Shown here piece after piece: positions 15,838 through 24,220 of a DNA stretch of 64,000 nt. Position 1 is the stretch's first letter; every line of letters begins with the position of its first letter. Position numbers and translations under genes: made by a program. The notes beneath the pieces were generated by a model that was not told where the DNA came from, did not search any database, and saw only the letters and a list, made by a program, of their open reading frames with translations. The stretch is taken from NCBI RefSeq assembly GCF_004078655.1, contig NZ_RZNC01000001.1, positions 496,001-560,000 on the forward strand, read 5' to 3'. This DNA is from Labedella populi. Lineage in GTDB: Bacteria; Actinomycetota; Actinomycetes; Actinomycetales; Microbacteriaceae.

Positions 15838-17085
15838 ATGACGGATGCGTTCCTCGACGATTTCGCGACCATGTCGGCGTTCGGCGCCACCCCGGGTGGG
15901 GGCGTCGAGCGGCAGGCGGCGAGCGCCGCCGACGGCGAGAACCGCGCGTGGTTCACCGCCTGGCTCGAGCACAACGGCTTCGATGTCCGGGTCGATGCCA
16001 TCGGCAACATCTTCGGACTGATCGAGCGGATCCCGGGCGCTCCCTACGTCGTCGTGGGTTCCCACCTCGACAGTCAGCCGCTCGCCGGGCGATTCGACGG
16101 AGCGTACGGCGTGCTCGCCGGTGCCCACGCGGTCCGCGCCGCCGCCGGTGCGGAGGGACCGGCGGTCTTCAACCTCGCCGTCGTCGACTGGTTCAACGAG
16201 GAGGGTAGCCGGTTCAAGCCCAGCATGATGGGCAGCGCCGTATTCACCGGAGGGCTCGCGCTCGAGGTGGCGCTCGCCACGACCGATCCGGCCGGAACGT
16301 CTGTCGCCGATGCGCTCGACGCGATCGGAGGACGCGGAGAGGCTGCTCCCCTCGACGTGGCCGCGTACCTCGAGATCCACGTCGAGCAGGGCCGCGAGCT
16401 CGAGGACACGGCGACCACGATCGGCCTCGTCGCCACGACGTGGACGGCTCACAAGCTCGAGGTCGTCGTGCGCGGCGAGCAGTCGCACACCGGAGCGGCG
16501 CGGATGGCCGATCGGCGCGACGCCCTCTACGGGGCCGCCGAACTGATCGTCGCGGTGCGCCGTCTCGTCGACGGCTTCGAACCCGAGGAGCTCCACACGG
16601 CCGTCAGCGAGATGTACCTCGACCCGAACTCGCCCGTCGCAATCGCCCGCGAGGTGCGCATGCTCGTCGACGTGCGCTCCCCGTACCGATCGATCCTCGA
16701 GACGGCGGTCGATCGACTGCGGTCGGAGATGAGCGTCATCGAGGCACGCGCTCAGGTCGACATCGAGATCCGCGGGGTCGTCGAGTGGTCGAGCGGGCCG
16801 TTCCTCGAAGAGGGGATTCTCCTGGCCGCGGCCGAAGCGGAGAGGCTCGGCTACAGCCACCGCCGCTCCGCCACCGTCGCGGGGCACGACGCGACGAACA
16901 TGAAGGAGATCGTCCCGACCGTGATGCTCTTCGTGCCGAGCGTCGACGGGATCTCCCACAACGAGCGGGAATTCACCTCCGACGCCGACATGCTCGCCGG
17001 TCTCGACGTCCTCACCGCGGTGCTGGTCAGGGTCGCCGCGGGGCACCTCGACGCGGCCACCGGTGATATCGGGGAGGGGAGATGA
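15838..17085 (+). CDS. M20-family amidohydrolase (N-carbamoyl-amino-acid hydrolase / allantoate amidohydrolase type)
   Basis: 415 residues from ATG 15838, 4 bp after the previous stop. Di-metal motifs: VVGSHLDSQPLAGRFDGAYG (His, Asp), VVDWFNEEGSRF (Glu), YLEIHVEQGRELE (His) and a late VAGHDATNMKEI (His). The dimerisation domain contains RGEQSHTGAARMADRRDA. The class hydrolyses N-carbamoyl or ureido groups to amine, CO2 and NH3. Placed after a guanidine hydrolase and behind PucR, it is likely the second step of a guanidino to ureido to amine route. It ends overlapping the TPP-enzyme start (ATGA). Confidence 0.92.
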   Translation: MTDAFLDDFATMSAFGATPGGGVERQAASAADGENRAWFTAWLEHNGFDVRVDAIGNIFGLIERIPGAPYVVVGSHLDSQPLAGRFDGAYGVLAGAHAVRAAAGAEGPAVFNLAVVDWFNEEGSRFKPSMMGSAVFTGGLALEVALATTDPAGTSVADALDAIGGRGEAAPLDVAAYLEIHVEQGRELEDTATTIGLVATTWTAHKLEVVVRGEQSHTGAARMADRRDALYGAAELIVAVRRLVDGFEPEELHTAVSEMYLDPNSPVAIAREVRMLVDVRSPYRSILETAVDRLRSEMSVIEARAQVDIEIRGVVEWSSGPFLEEGILLAAAEAERLGYSHRRSATVAGHDATNMKEIVPTVMLFVPSVDGISHNEREFTSDADMLAGLDVLTAVLVRVAAGHLDAATGDIGEGR

Positions 17086-18746
17086 CCCCCGCCGTGGCTC
17101 GGACGGGTGGGGACGTCGCCGTCGAGACGCTGCGGGCGCTCGGGGTCGAACGCCTCGTGGGGACGCCGGGCCAGCACGCGCTCGGCCTCTTCGACGCCCT
17201 GCGCCGCCATGGGATGGAGCTGTTGCCCGCTCGAGTGGAGAACAACGCGGGCTTCATGGCGGACGGCCTCGCCCGGGTCGGTGGCGCCGTCGCGCCGCTC
17301 CTCCTGTCGACCGGTCCCGGGGCCCTCACGTCGCTCCCGGCACTCATGGAGGCGGCCGGTTCCTCCATCCCCGTTCTGGCCTTGTCCGCCCAGATCCCCC
17401 TGAGCGGACTCGGCGGAGCGAAGCACGGGCATCTCCACGAGCTCGACGACCAGTCGGCGGTCTTCGCGCAGGTCGTCAAAGGCAGTTGGACCGTGCGCAC
17501 GGCTGCACAGATCCCGTCGGCGATCCGGTCGGCATGGGAGCTCGCCGAGACCGTGCCCTGCGGCCCGGTCCTCGTCGAGATCCCGCAGGACATCCTCCTG
17601 GGCGAGGTCGGGGACACCGTCCCCGTCGTGGTCGATGTCCGGTCGGAGCCTCGCGCAGCGCGGGTCCGCGACGAATCGATCATCGCCGCAGCGCGGGTCC
17701 TCGACGCAGCGTCGCGACCCGTCGTACTCGCGGGTGGTGGCGCGGCGCGCTCGGGAGCCCGCGGCGCACTCGAGCGGGTCGCCGAGGCTCTCGACGCTCC
17801 CGTCTTCGCGACCTTCAGCGGTCGCGACGCCGTCGCGTCGTCGCATCCTCTTGCGGCCGGCAGTTGGCTCGAGGACACCGCCACGACGGAGTACCTCGAG
17901 AACGCGGACGTCCTCCTCGTGGTGGGCAGCGGACTCGGAGAACTGTCGAGCAACTACTTCACCCTCCGTCCACGCGGAACCGTCATCCAGATCGACGCCG
18001 ATCTCACCGTGCTCGGGGCCAACCACCCGGTCCTCGCGCTCCACGGCGATGCGAGGGACGCGCTCGAGCGGATCGGCGACGCCCTCGGATCCACGACCGA
18101 GGTGGCGCGGCGAGCGGTGCGGGTGGCCGAGATCGCCGCCCTGCACGCGACGGTCGAGGCCCGCCTCGACGCGCAGGGACTCGAGGCGGAACGGACCATC
18201 ATCGCGGCCATCCGCACCGCGCTACCGGATGCGGCCGACAGCTTCTGGGACATGACCATGATCGCCTACTGGGCGTGGTCGGCCTGGGATGGGAGGGACG
18301 GGAGGTTCGCCACGGCACAAGGCGCGGGTGGCCTCGGTTACGCATTCCCCGCGGCGGTCGGAGCGGCCTTCGCGGACCGGTCGCGTCCGGTGCTCGCCGT
18401 CTCAGGAGACGGCGGCGCGATGTACGGGATCTCGGAGCTCGGCACGAGCGTGCAGTTGGGGCTCGACATCACCTGGCTCATCGTGGCCGACGGCGGCTAC
18501 GGGATCCTCGAGGAGTACATGACGAGTGCCTTCGGCGTAGCGACCGCGACGTCCCTCGTGATGCCGGACTTCGTGGCGCTCGCCGCGTCTTTTGGTGTCG
18601 ACGCTCGGGCTACGACCGTCGACAGACTCGCCGCGGACCTCGCCGATGCGCTGGCGACGCCGGGTCCGTCGGTCGTGGTGCTCCCGCAGCGGATCGCTCT
18701 CTTCGCGCCGACACATCTCGACCGACCATCGGGGCCCGCAGCATGA
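17082..18746 (+). CDS. Thiamine-diphosphate-dependent enzyme (2-oxoacid decarboxylase/acetolactate-synthase family)
   Basis: 554 residues with the three-domain layout: PYR domain with VENNAGFMADGLAR (catalytic Glu) at ~55, central FAD/regulatory-like domain, and PP domain with VSGDGGAMYGISELGT and VADGGYGIL around 450-480. The second element of the Mg-ThDP motif normally reads N-[ND]-x-G; here the first Asn is Ala. A family member in arginine catabolism decarboxylates 2-ketoarginine (AruI), and others act as benzoylformate decarboxylase or carboligase. Given the guanidino/ureido context, decarboxylation of a guanidino- or ureido-2-oxoacid is plausible but unproved. Coupled by ATGA to the next gene. 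Confidence 0.85.
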   Translation: MTPAVARTGGDVAVETLRALGVERLVGTPGQHALGLFDALRRHGMELLPARVENNAGFMADGLARVGGAVAPLLLSTGPGALTSLPALMEAAGSSIPVLALSAQIPLSGLGGAKHGHLHELDDQSAVFAQVVKGSWTVRTAAQIPSAIRSAWELAETVPCGPVLVEIPQDILLGEVGDTVPVVVDVRSEPRAARVRDESIIAAARVLDAASRPVVLAGGGAARSGARGALERVAEALDAPVFATFSGRDAVASSHPLAAGSWLEDTATTEYLENADVLLVVGSGLGELSSNYFTLRPRGTVIQIDADLTVLGANHPVLALHGDARDALERIGDALGSTTEVARRAVRVAEIAALHATVEARLDAQGLEAERTIIAAIRTALPDAADSFWDMTMIAYWAWSAWDGRDGRFATAQGAGGLGYAFPAAVGAAFADRSRPVLAVSGDGGAMYGISELGTSVQLGLDITWLIVADGGYGILEEYMTSAFGVATATSLVMPDFVALAASFGVDARATTVDRLAADLADALATPGPSVVVLPQRIALFAPTHLDRPSGPAA

Positions 18747-19696
18747 CGGCCGCCGCGGACGACCGCCCGGTCGTCGTCATCACGGAGAGTGGAGGCGTCG
18801 ACCCGGGCGGCGGTGGCGCGCTGCTCGAGGAGAACGGCTTCGAGGTGGTCGTGCTGGCAGGCACACTCCCGATCGGCGAAGTCTCCGGGCCGTCGAGTGA
18901 ACGGCGGCGGGCGGCCGTCGCGGCCATCATCGGTCTCGCCCCGTTCGGAGCCAACGAGATGGACCAGCTCCCCGACCTGCGAATCATCGCGACGACCTCG
19001 ACGGGGGTCGACATGGTCGACGCGCGGGCGGCGGCGGATCGCGGCATCGAGGTCGTCGGACTCGGCGGCGTCGCGACGAAGGAGGTCGCCACGCACGCGC
19101 TCGCGCTGATCCTCGCCTCATTGCGCGAGGTGCAGGCGGGCATGGACGTGGTCCGTGGCGGCGGCTGGACCTCCGAATTGACCGTCACTCCTCCAGATAT
19201 CGGCCGACTGGTGCTGGGGCTCGTCGGCTTCGGACGGATCGCGCGGGAGACGGCCAGAATCGCCCGACCGTTGTTCGGTCGCATCGTGGCGACGGACCCA
19301 TTCGTGACGGAATCCGAGCACGGGGTCGAGTTGGTGGAGTTCGACGATCTCCTCGACAGCGCCGACGTCGTGTCCCTGCACGTGCCTGCGACCGCGGACA
19401 GCCGGGGACTCATCGCCCGGGATGCGCTGGCGCGCCTACGACCGGGCGCGCTGCTCGTGAACGCCTCCCGAGCCGAGATCGTCGATTCCGCTGCCGTGCT
19501 CGACGCGCTCGAGTCCGGTCGTCTCTCCCGGTATGCCGCCGACGTGCTCGACGGCGAACCTCCCGCCGCCGACGATCCGCTTCGGTCGCACCCTCGCACG
19601 ATCGTGACACCGCACATGGGATTCCTGTCGACGAGCTCGCTTGAGCGTTACGAACTCGACCCGGCCGGGGCGATCATCGAGCGGTTCGCTCGCTGA
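18743..19696 (+). CDS. D-2-hydroxyacid dehydrogenase (phosphoglycerate-dehydrogenase-like)
   Basis: 317 residues from ATG 18743, overlapping the TPP-enzyme stop. Substrate-domain segment IATTSTGVDMVDARAA, Rossmann motif LGLVGFGRIARETARIA (~155), then DVVSLHVPATADSRGLI, LVNASRAEIVDSAAV (usual RG is RA) and VTPHMGFLS with the catalytic His. NAD(H)-dependent oxidation or reduction of a 2-hydroxy/2-oxoacid. It is the last gene of the operon and could supply the 2-oxoacid used by the TPP enzyme. Product identity is an inference. Confidence 0.88.
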   Translation: MTAAADDRPVVVITESGGVDPGGGGALLEENGFEVVVLAGTLPIGEVSGPSSERRRAAVAAIIGLAPFGANEMDQLPDLRIIATTSTGVDMVDARAAADRGIEVVGLGGVATKEVATHALALILASLREVQAGMDVVRGGGWTSELTVTPPDIGRLVLGLVGFGRIARETARIARPLFGRIVATDPFVTESEHGVELVEFDDLLDSADVVSLHVPATADSRGLIARDALARLRPGALLVNASRAEIVDSAAVLDALESGRLSRYAADVLDGEPPAADDPLRSHPRTIVTPHMGFLSTSSLERYELDPAGAIIERFAR

Positions 19697-19707
19697 GTCC
19701 CCCCTCT

Positions 19708-19854
19708 TCACACCCCGGCCGCCAGCTCGTCGAGGACGTGGCGGGCAAGAGCACGCTGCTCGGATGGCTCGTTCGTGATCATGATGAGCGCCTTCCACAC
19801 CGCCCAACCGCGGCCGCGCGCCCACGTCGCGTGTTGAGTGACGATACCCCCGTG
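19708..19854 (-). pseudogene. 3' remnant of an aminoglycoside-phosphotransferase-family gene
   Basis: Reading minus from about 19854 to TGA 19708-19710 gives GGIVTQHATWARGRGWAVW, then KALIMITNEPSEQ and a helix ending DELAAGV. The segment 'TWARGRGWAxWKALI' followed by a short helix is the usual end of actinobacterial APH-family kinases. No start, kinase core (HGD, Brenner motif) or upstream domain remains. The 5' part runs into the small gene at 19914 on the other strand. I read it as a truncated gene left after a deletion. Confidence 0.6.
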
Positions 19855-19913
19855 AAGTCGAGACGCTCCGCAACCCCGGCCGTCGGTGCCGTGGACGCGG
19901 TTACCGTGGCCGC

Positions 19914-20207
19914 ATGCCCTCCGTCACCATCGTCGCCCACGTCGTCTCGACCGCACCCGAGGCGCTCGTGATGATCGCCAAGACCGTGCGGTCCCACGTG
20001 GAGGGCGCCGGCTCCGCGAGCGCATCCGTCCCGCTGCCCATGAACGCACGGGCGTCCGTCACCGTTGCCGGGTTCGGTGACGAGCTCCCCGTCGCGATCG
20101 ACGTCGAGGCGCCGACGCTCGAGGAGGCGAAGGCCGCCGCCTCCGCCCTTCGGCTGCAACTCAAGGCGGGACCCGGCTGGCGGATGGAGTCCGGGCCAGG
20201 CGCGTGA
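19914..20207 (+). CDS. Small conserved-looking hypothetical protein
   Basis: 97 residues, soluble, no signal peptide or Cys. Pattern: MPSVTIVAHVVSTAPEALVMIAKTV (beta strand then helix), a short Ala/Ser-rich loop, ASVTVAGFGDELPVAIDVEA (two strands), then a helix EEAKAAASALRLQ. This suggests a small alpha/beta sandwich. No family recognised. GC-typical codon use and compact structure support a real gene, but there is no clear ribosome site. It follows the APH remnant and precedes the LLM monooxygenase by 58 bp. Confidence 0.5.
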   Translation: MPSVTIVAHVVSTAPEALVMIAKTVRSHVEGAGSASASVPLPMNARASVTVAGFGDELPVAIDVEAPTLEEAKAAASALRLQLKAGPGWRMESGPGA

Positions 20208-20265
20208 ACGTCATGTCCCGTCACCGTCGTCGCCGGTGCTCGGATGCCGCGATAGCGTGGCTCGG

Positions 20266-21636
20266 GTGAGCTCCCTGATCCACCTCAACGGTTTCGAGAT
20301 GAACACCCCCAGCCACATCAATCACGGCTTGTGGGTGCACCCAGAGAACCAGCGGCACCGGTACACCGACATCGACTACTGGACCGAGACGGCGCGATTG
20401 CTCGAGCGCGGACTCTTCGACGCCCTGTTCATCGCCGACGTCGTCGGGACCTACGACGTCTACCGCGGCAGCCGCGACCCCGCGGTCGAGCGCGGGATCC
20501 AGATCCCGAACAACGATCCGTACCTCGTGGTGCCCGCGATGGCCGCGGTCACACGGGATCTCGGCTTCGCCGTCACCGCCTCGACGACGTACGAGCCGCC
20601 CTTCGGCAACGCGCGCCGGTTGTCGACGCTCGATCACCTGACGAAGGGGCGGATCGCCTGGAACGTCGTGACGGGGTACCTCCCCGATGCGGCGCGCAAC
20701 TTCGGGCTGCGCGAGCAGGTCACGCACGAGGTGCGGTACGACGTGGCTGAGGAGTTCCTCGACGTCTCCTACAAGCTGTGGGAGGGCTCGTGGGAGGACG
20801 ACGCCGTCGTGCTCGATCGCGAACGCCGCGTCTACACAGACCCCGCGAAGGTGCACGAGATCCACCACGAGGGCCGGTTCTTCTCCGTCGACGGCCCGCA
20901 CCTGAGTGAGCCGAGCCGGCAGCGGACACCCGTGATCTACCAGGCGGGCAGCTCCGATTCGGGCAAGAATCTCGCCGCACGGCACGCTGAGGGTGTCTTC
21001 GTCTCCTCCCGGACCCTCGACCGCGTCGCGGCAGACGTCCGCGACCTGCGGGACCGGGCGGAGGGCTTCGGGCGCGGTCGTGACGCCATCCGCGCGTTCA
21101 CCTCGATCAACATCGTGCTGGGCGAGACGGAGGCGGAGGCCCGGCGGAAGGCCGAGGAGGTGTTCGGCTATCGTGACCTCGACGGCTACCTCGTCCACTT
21201 CGGCGGGGGAACGGGCATCGATGTCGCGGCGCTCGCCGAGGACGAGGGTGTGACCTTCTCCGGCCGAGGCCACATCGAGTCGCGCGAGAAGGAGTTCGCC
21301 GAGGCACAGGGCGGCAAGGCGAAGGCGATCATCGATTCGCTGAGCGACCCGTGGAACGACGAGTTCCACGTCGTCGGGACGCCCGAGCAGGTGGCCGATC
21401 GCCTCGAGGAGATCGTCGAGCGCACGGGTGTCGACGGCTTCAATGTCGTGCAGTACCTCTCGCCCGGCACCTTCGAGGACATCGTCGAGCTGCTCGTGCC
21501 GGAGTTGCAGCGCCGCGGCCGGTACCGCACAGCCTACGAGGAGTCGACGCTGCGCGAGCGCCTCTTCCCGGGCGCCGGTCCGCTGCTTCCCGCGACGCAC
21601 CCCGCCGCGGCCCACCGCGGCGCCTTCCGCGCCTGA
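20266..21636 (+). CDS. LLM-class flavin-dependent monooxygenase (NtaA/SnaA/DszA family)
   Basis: 456 residues from GTG 20266, seven bases after TAGCGT, a leaderless arrangement; the frame extends upstream without similarity. Motifs: HLNGFEMNTP, GLWVHPENQRHRYTDIDYW, LFDALFIADVVGTYDVYRG, RLSTLDHLTKGRIAWNVVTG, KLWEGSWEDDAVV and PVIYQAGSSDSGKN, all hallmarks of FMNH2-dependent enzymes such as nitrilotriacetate, pristinamycin and DBT-sulfone monooxygenases. It needs a separate flavin reductase, none of which is adjacent. Closely parallels the second enzyme at 45883-47331. Likely role: oxidative release of sulfur or nitrogen from an organic substrate. Confidence 0.9.
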   Translation: MSSLIHLNGFEMNTPSHINHGLWVHPENQRHRYTDIDYWTETARLLERGLFDALFIADVVGTYDVYRGSRDPAVERGIQIPNNDPYLVVPAMAAVTRDLGFAVTASTTYEPPFGNARRLSTLDHLTKGRIAWNVVTGYLPDAARNFGLREQVTHEVRYDVAEEFLDVSYKLWEGSWEDDAVVLDRERRVYTDPAKVHEIHHEGRFFSVDGPHLSEPSRQRTPVIYQAGSSDSGKNLAARHAEGVFVSSRTLDRVAADVRDLRDRAEGFGRGRDAIRAFTSINIVLGETEAEARRKAEEVFGYRDLDGYLVHFGGGTGIDVAALAEDEGVTFSGRGHIESREKEFAEAQGGKAKAIIDSLSDPWNDEFHVVGTPEQVADRLEEIVERTGVDGFNVVQYLSPGTFEDIVELLVPELQRRGRYRTAYEESTLRERLFPGAGPLLPATHPAAAHRGAFRA

Positions 21637-21681
21637 CGGGCCGACCGACCGCATCCCATTCCCCCCGAGCGCTACGCGGAT

Positions 21682-21717
21682 CGCCGAGCGCTTCACGAAT
21701 AGCTGTAGCGCTCGGCG
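21682..21717. terminator. Hairpin after the LLM monooxygenase gene
   Basis: CGCCGAGCGCT (21682-21692) and AGCGCTCGGCG (21707-21717) are perfect 11-bp arms with a 14-nt loop, 45 bp after the stop. A partial further copy (CGAGCGCTAC) precedes it at 21666. It may be a terminator or a palindromic repeat; no second copy was noticed in the window. Confidence 0.5.
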
Positions 21718-21765
21718 AAGGATGGAGCCCTCGCTGCGGGGACGACGACGCACTAGCGTGAGCGC

Positions 21766-22167
21766 ATGTCAGCGCCGCTCGTATACATCACGTTCCCCGG
21801 GACCGCCCGCGAGGCGCTCGGCTTCTACGCCGACGTGTTCGGCGGGTCGCTCTCGCTCCACACCTTCGCCGAGTTCGGGCGGAGTGACGGAGACCCCGAC
21901 GCGATCGCTCACGGCACCCTCGACGGGGTCGTCGCTCTCGCCGGGTCCGACGCGGCGACCGGCGAGGAGGCCGTGCACGTGCGCGGACTAGTGCTCTCGT
22001 TGCTCGGTACCGCGGAACCGGGCGTCCTGCACCAGTGGTTCGACGCCCTCGGGCGCGGGGGTACTGCTATCGATCCGCTGCAACGCCGGCCGTGGGGTGC
22101 GACCGACGGTCAGCTGACCGACCGCTACGGTCTGCGCTGGCTCATCGGCTACGAGCCGCAGTCCTGA
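21766..22167 (+). CDS. VOC-superfamily protein (PhnB/3-demethylubiquinone-like glyoxalase fold)
   Basis: 133 residues. Opens with LVYITFPGTAREALGFYADVFGG, the PhnB-type bleomycin-resistance/glyoxalase signature, and ends RRPWGATDGQLTDRYGLRWLI, the usual last strand with its 'G.l.DryG..W.i' pattern. Function of this subgroup is unknown. Start ATG lies 6 nt after TAGCGT, indicating a leaderless transcript. Confidence 0.85.
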   Translation: MSAPLVYITFPGTAREALGFYADVFGGSLSLHTFAEFGRSDGDPDAIAHGTLDGVVALAGSDAATGEEAVHVRGLVLSLLGTAEPGVLHQWFDALGRGGTAIDPLQRRPWGATDGQLTDRYGLRWLIGYEPQS

Positions 22168-22273
22168 TCGGAGAGACGGATATGCGGCGGTGACGCGGTA
22201 GGACCAACGACCCTACGGTGCCCGCGCGCGGTCCGCTTGAGTAGGGCTGTCCACCACTGAGACAGAGGAAATC

Positions 22274-22765
22274 ATGACCGCCACCGCCCCGTCCCCCGCC
22301 ACATCCCCCGCCACCGCGACCGTCACGATGCCCGCCGGTAAAGCCCGCGCGGCTCGCCTCATCGGATTCCTCGGAATCCTCGCCGGAATCGTCCTCATTC
22401 TCGGGGGCGGGATCGTCTGGGGGATGGTGAGCAGTCAACTCGCCGCGGAGAAGATCACCGTGTCCGAGGATGCTGCGTTCCTCGCCGGCGCTGACGTCCG
22501 CGGTCCGCTCACGGCTTTCGCGCAAGCGGACATCATCAACCACCACGCCCTCGCCGCGAGCGACGGCAAGACCTACGCAGAGCTCGAGCAGGACGATCCG
22601 GTGCGCGCGACCATGATGAACGCGTCGTTCCTCCGCGCGTCGCTCTTCACGTCGGTCGTGTCGTTCGGCGTCGCGGCTTTCGCCATCGGGCTCGGTCTCG
22701 TCATCGGGGCGATCGGCTGGGTTCTCACGGTCCTCGTCCCCCGTCAGGTGATCGCTCGCGACTGA
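22274..22765 (+). CDS. Small membrane protein with two transmembrane segments
   Basis: 163 residues with a Thr/Pro/Ala-rich N-terminus, first TM at ~28-50 (LIGFLGILAGIVLILGGGIV), an extracytoplasmic loop of ~65 residues (contains INHHALAASDGKTYAELEQDD) and second TM at ~125-155. AGAGGAAATC before the ATG supplies a ribosome site. Homologues in actinobacterial genomes often carry the misleading label 'aromatic ring-opening dioxygenase LigA'; nothing here supports an enzyme. A terminator follows. Function unknown. Confidence 0.75.
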   Translation: MTATAPSPATSPATATVTMPAGKARAARLIGFLGILAGIVLILGGGIVWGMVSSQLAAEKITVSEDAAFLAGADVRGPLTAFAQADIINHHALAASDGKTYAELEQDDPVRATMMNASFLRASLFTSVVSFGVAAFAIGLGLVIGAIGWVLTVLVPRQVIARD

Positions 22766-22780
22766 CACGGCCTCGCCGTG

Positions 22781-22819
22781 GAACGGCCGGTCGGGTGCAC
22801 ATGCATCCGCCGGCCGTTC
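22781..22819. terminator. Terminator between convergent membrane-protein and CCC1-like genes
   Basis: GAACGGCCGG (22781-22790) and CCGGCCGTTC (22810-22819) form a perfect 10-bp stem; the inner 19 nt can pair further around TGCACATGCA. It lies 15 bp after the plus-strand stop and 20 bp before the minus-strand stop. Confidence 0.65.
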
Positions 22820-22839
22820 GTGTGTCGGGGTCGCCGCCG

Positions 22840-23979
22840 TCAGCCGACGGTGGTGCCGAAGAGGAGGCCGAGAGCGTAGGTGACTGCCGCCGCGCCGAAG
22901 CCGATCCCGAGTTGGCGGAGGGCGCGCGCGAGGGGTGAGGCACCCGAGAGGATGCCGACCGACGCGCCGGTGAGGAGCAGGGCGATCCCGACGAGCGCCG
23001 CGGCGACCGCGACCGCCGGCAGCCCCGAGAGGCCGAAGAGGTACGGCAGTACGGGGATGACCGCGCCGGCGGCGAAGAGGAAGAAGCTCGTGATCGCGGC
23101 GCTCCAAGCCGTGCCGATCGATTCGTGGGCGTCGGCGAGCTCGGCGTCGTGCCCGATGCTCATCGCTCCGGTGGGCGGCCCGTCGGCGCTGTGGGCGATG
23201 CGTTCGAGGACCTCGCTGGCGTGTTCGGACGCCGCCTCCTCCGTCATGCCGCGCGCACGGTAGACGAGGGCGAGCTCGTTCGCCTCGACGTCGAGGTGGG
23301 GGAGCGCCTTCCGCGCGCTCGGGTCGGGCGTCGACGCCTCGAGGAGCTCGCGCTGCGAGCGGACGGATACGTATTCGCCCGCGCCCATCGAGAGCGCTCC
23401 GGCCAGCAGCCCGGCGATACCGGAGGCGAGCACGACCGACGTGGCGACGCCCGTCGCGCTCATGCCCACGACGAGGGCGAGGTTCGAGACGAGACCGTCG
23501 TTCATGCCGAAGACGGCGGCGCGGAAGCTACCCGAGAGACGGGAGCGGCCCCGCTCGGCGAGGCCACGAACGACCTCGCCGTGGATCCGCTCGTCCGCGG
23601 CCATCGCGGGTGGGGCGTCGACGTCGTCCTCATAGGGCGAGCGCGATTCCGCCCGCTGCATGAGGGCGAGGACGAAGACGGAGCCGTAACGGCGAGCGAA
23701 GAAGGTGAGCACGCGCGTCCGCAGGTCGCTCGGGATCGGCCGGCCGATACGTGCTCCGAGGAGCTCGATCCAGTGCTGCTGATGGCGCTCCTCCGCTTCG
23801 ACGAGCCCCAGCAGGATCTGCTGCTCCTCGCCCGCGCGACGCGACGCGAGGTCGCGGTAGACGGCCGCCTCGGCGCGCTCGTCGGCGAGGTATCGGCGCC
23901 AACGGCGGACCTGCGCCTTCGTGGGCGAGACGGCCGCGCCGTTCTCATCGATTCGGGTGGGGGCGGAGTGTTCGGTCAC
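22840..23979 (-). CDS. Rubrerythrin-like domain fused to a VIT1/CCC1-family iron/manganese transporter
   Basis: 379 residues from GTG 23979, with GGAAG 7 nt upstream (an earlier GTG at 24012 has no ribosome site). Residues ~20-140 are a ferritin-like helical domain with AEERHQQHWIELL supplying Glu and His ligands. From ~155 comes the transporter with AAVFGMNDGLVSNLALVVG, GEYVSVRSQRELLE and three further membrane segments to the C-terminus. The fusion couples iron or ROS sensing to vacuolar-type Fe/Mn transport. No iron operator is recognisable upstream. Confidence 0.88.
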   Translation of the reverse strand: MTEHSAPTRIDENGAAVSPTKAQVRRWRRYLADERAEAAVYRDLASRRAGEEQQILLGLVEAEERHQQHWIELLGARIGRPIPSDLRTRVLTFFARRYGSVFVLALMQRAESRSPYEDDVDAPPAMAADERIHGEVVRGLAERGRSRLSGSFRAAVFGMNDGLVSNLALVVGMSATGVATSVVLASGIAGLLAGALSMGAGEYVSVRSQRELLEASTPDPSARKALPHLDVEANELALVYRARGMTEEAASEHASEVLERIAHSADGPPTGAMSIGHDAELADAHESIGTAWSAAITSFFLFAAGAVIPVLPYLFGLSGLPAVAVAAALVGIALLLTGASVGILSGASPLARALRQLGIGFGAAAVTYALGLLFGTTVG

Positions 23980-24220
23980 GGTGATGCTTCCGCTCGGGCG
24001 GCCGGTGATCACGAGGGAGGACCGGCCACGGTGGACGTTGTGGCCGAAGGTCTCGCTCGCCCGTCACCGGGTGGGCTGCCGGGTGCCGATCGTCGTGACC
24101 GGCGCCAGTATGTCGACAGACCGCCGCGCCGCCCCTGGTCCCGTCGGGCTGAGCCGGCGGTTCTCGGTGGGCGCTCGGAGCTACTCCCCTTCGCGCCCCC
24201 GAGTATACCGGGCCGTCACC

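Noticed and set aside
17063-18742. Long open frame before the hydroxyacid dehydrogenase in the same frame
   Set aside because: It is a shadow of the TPP-enzyme gene; dehydrogenase similarity begins only at ATG 18743, which overlaps the previous stop.
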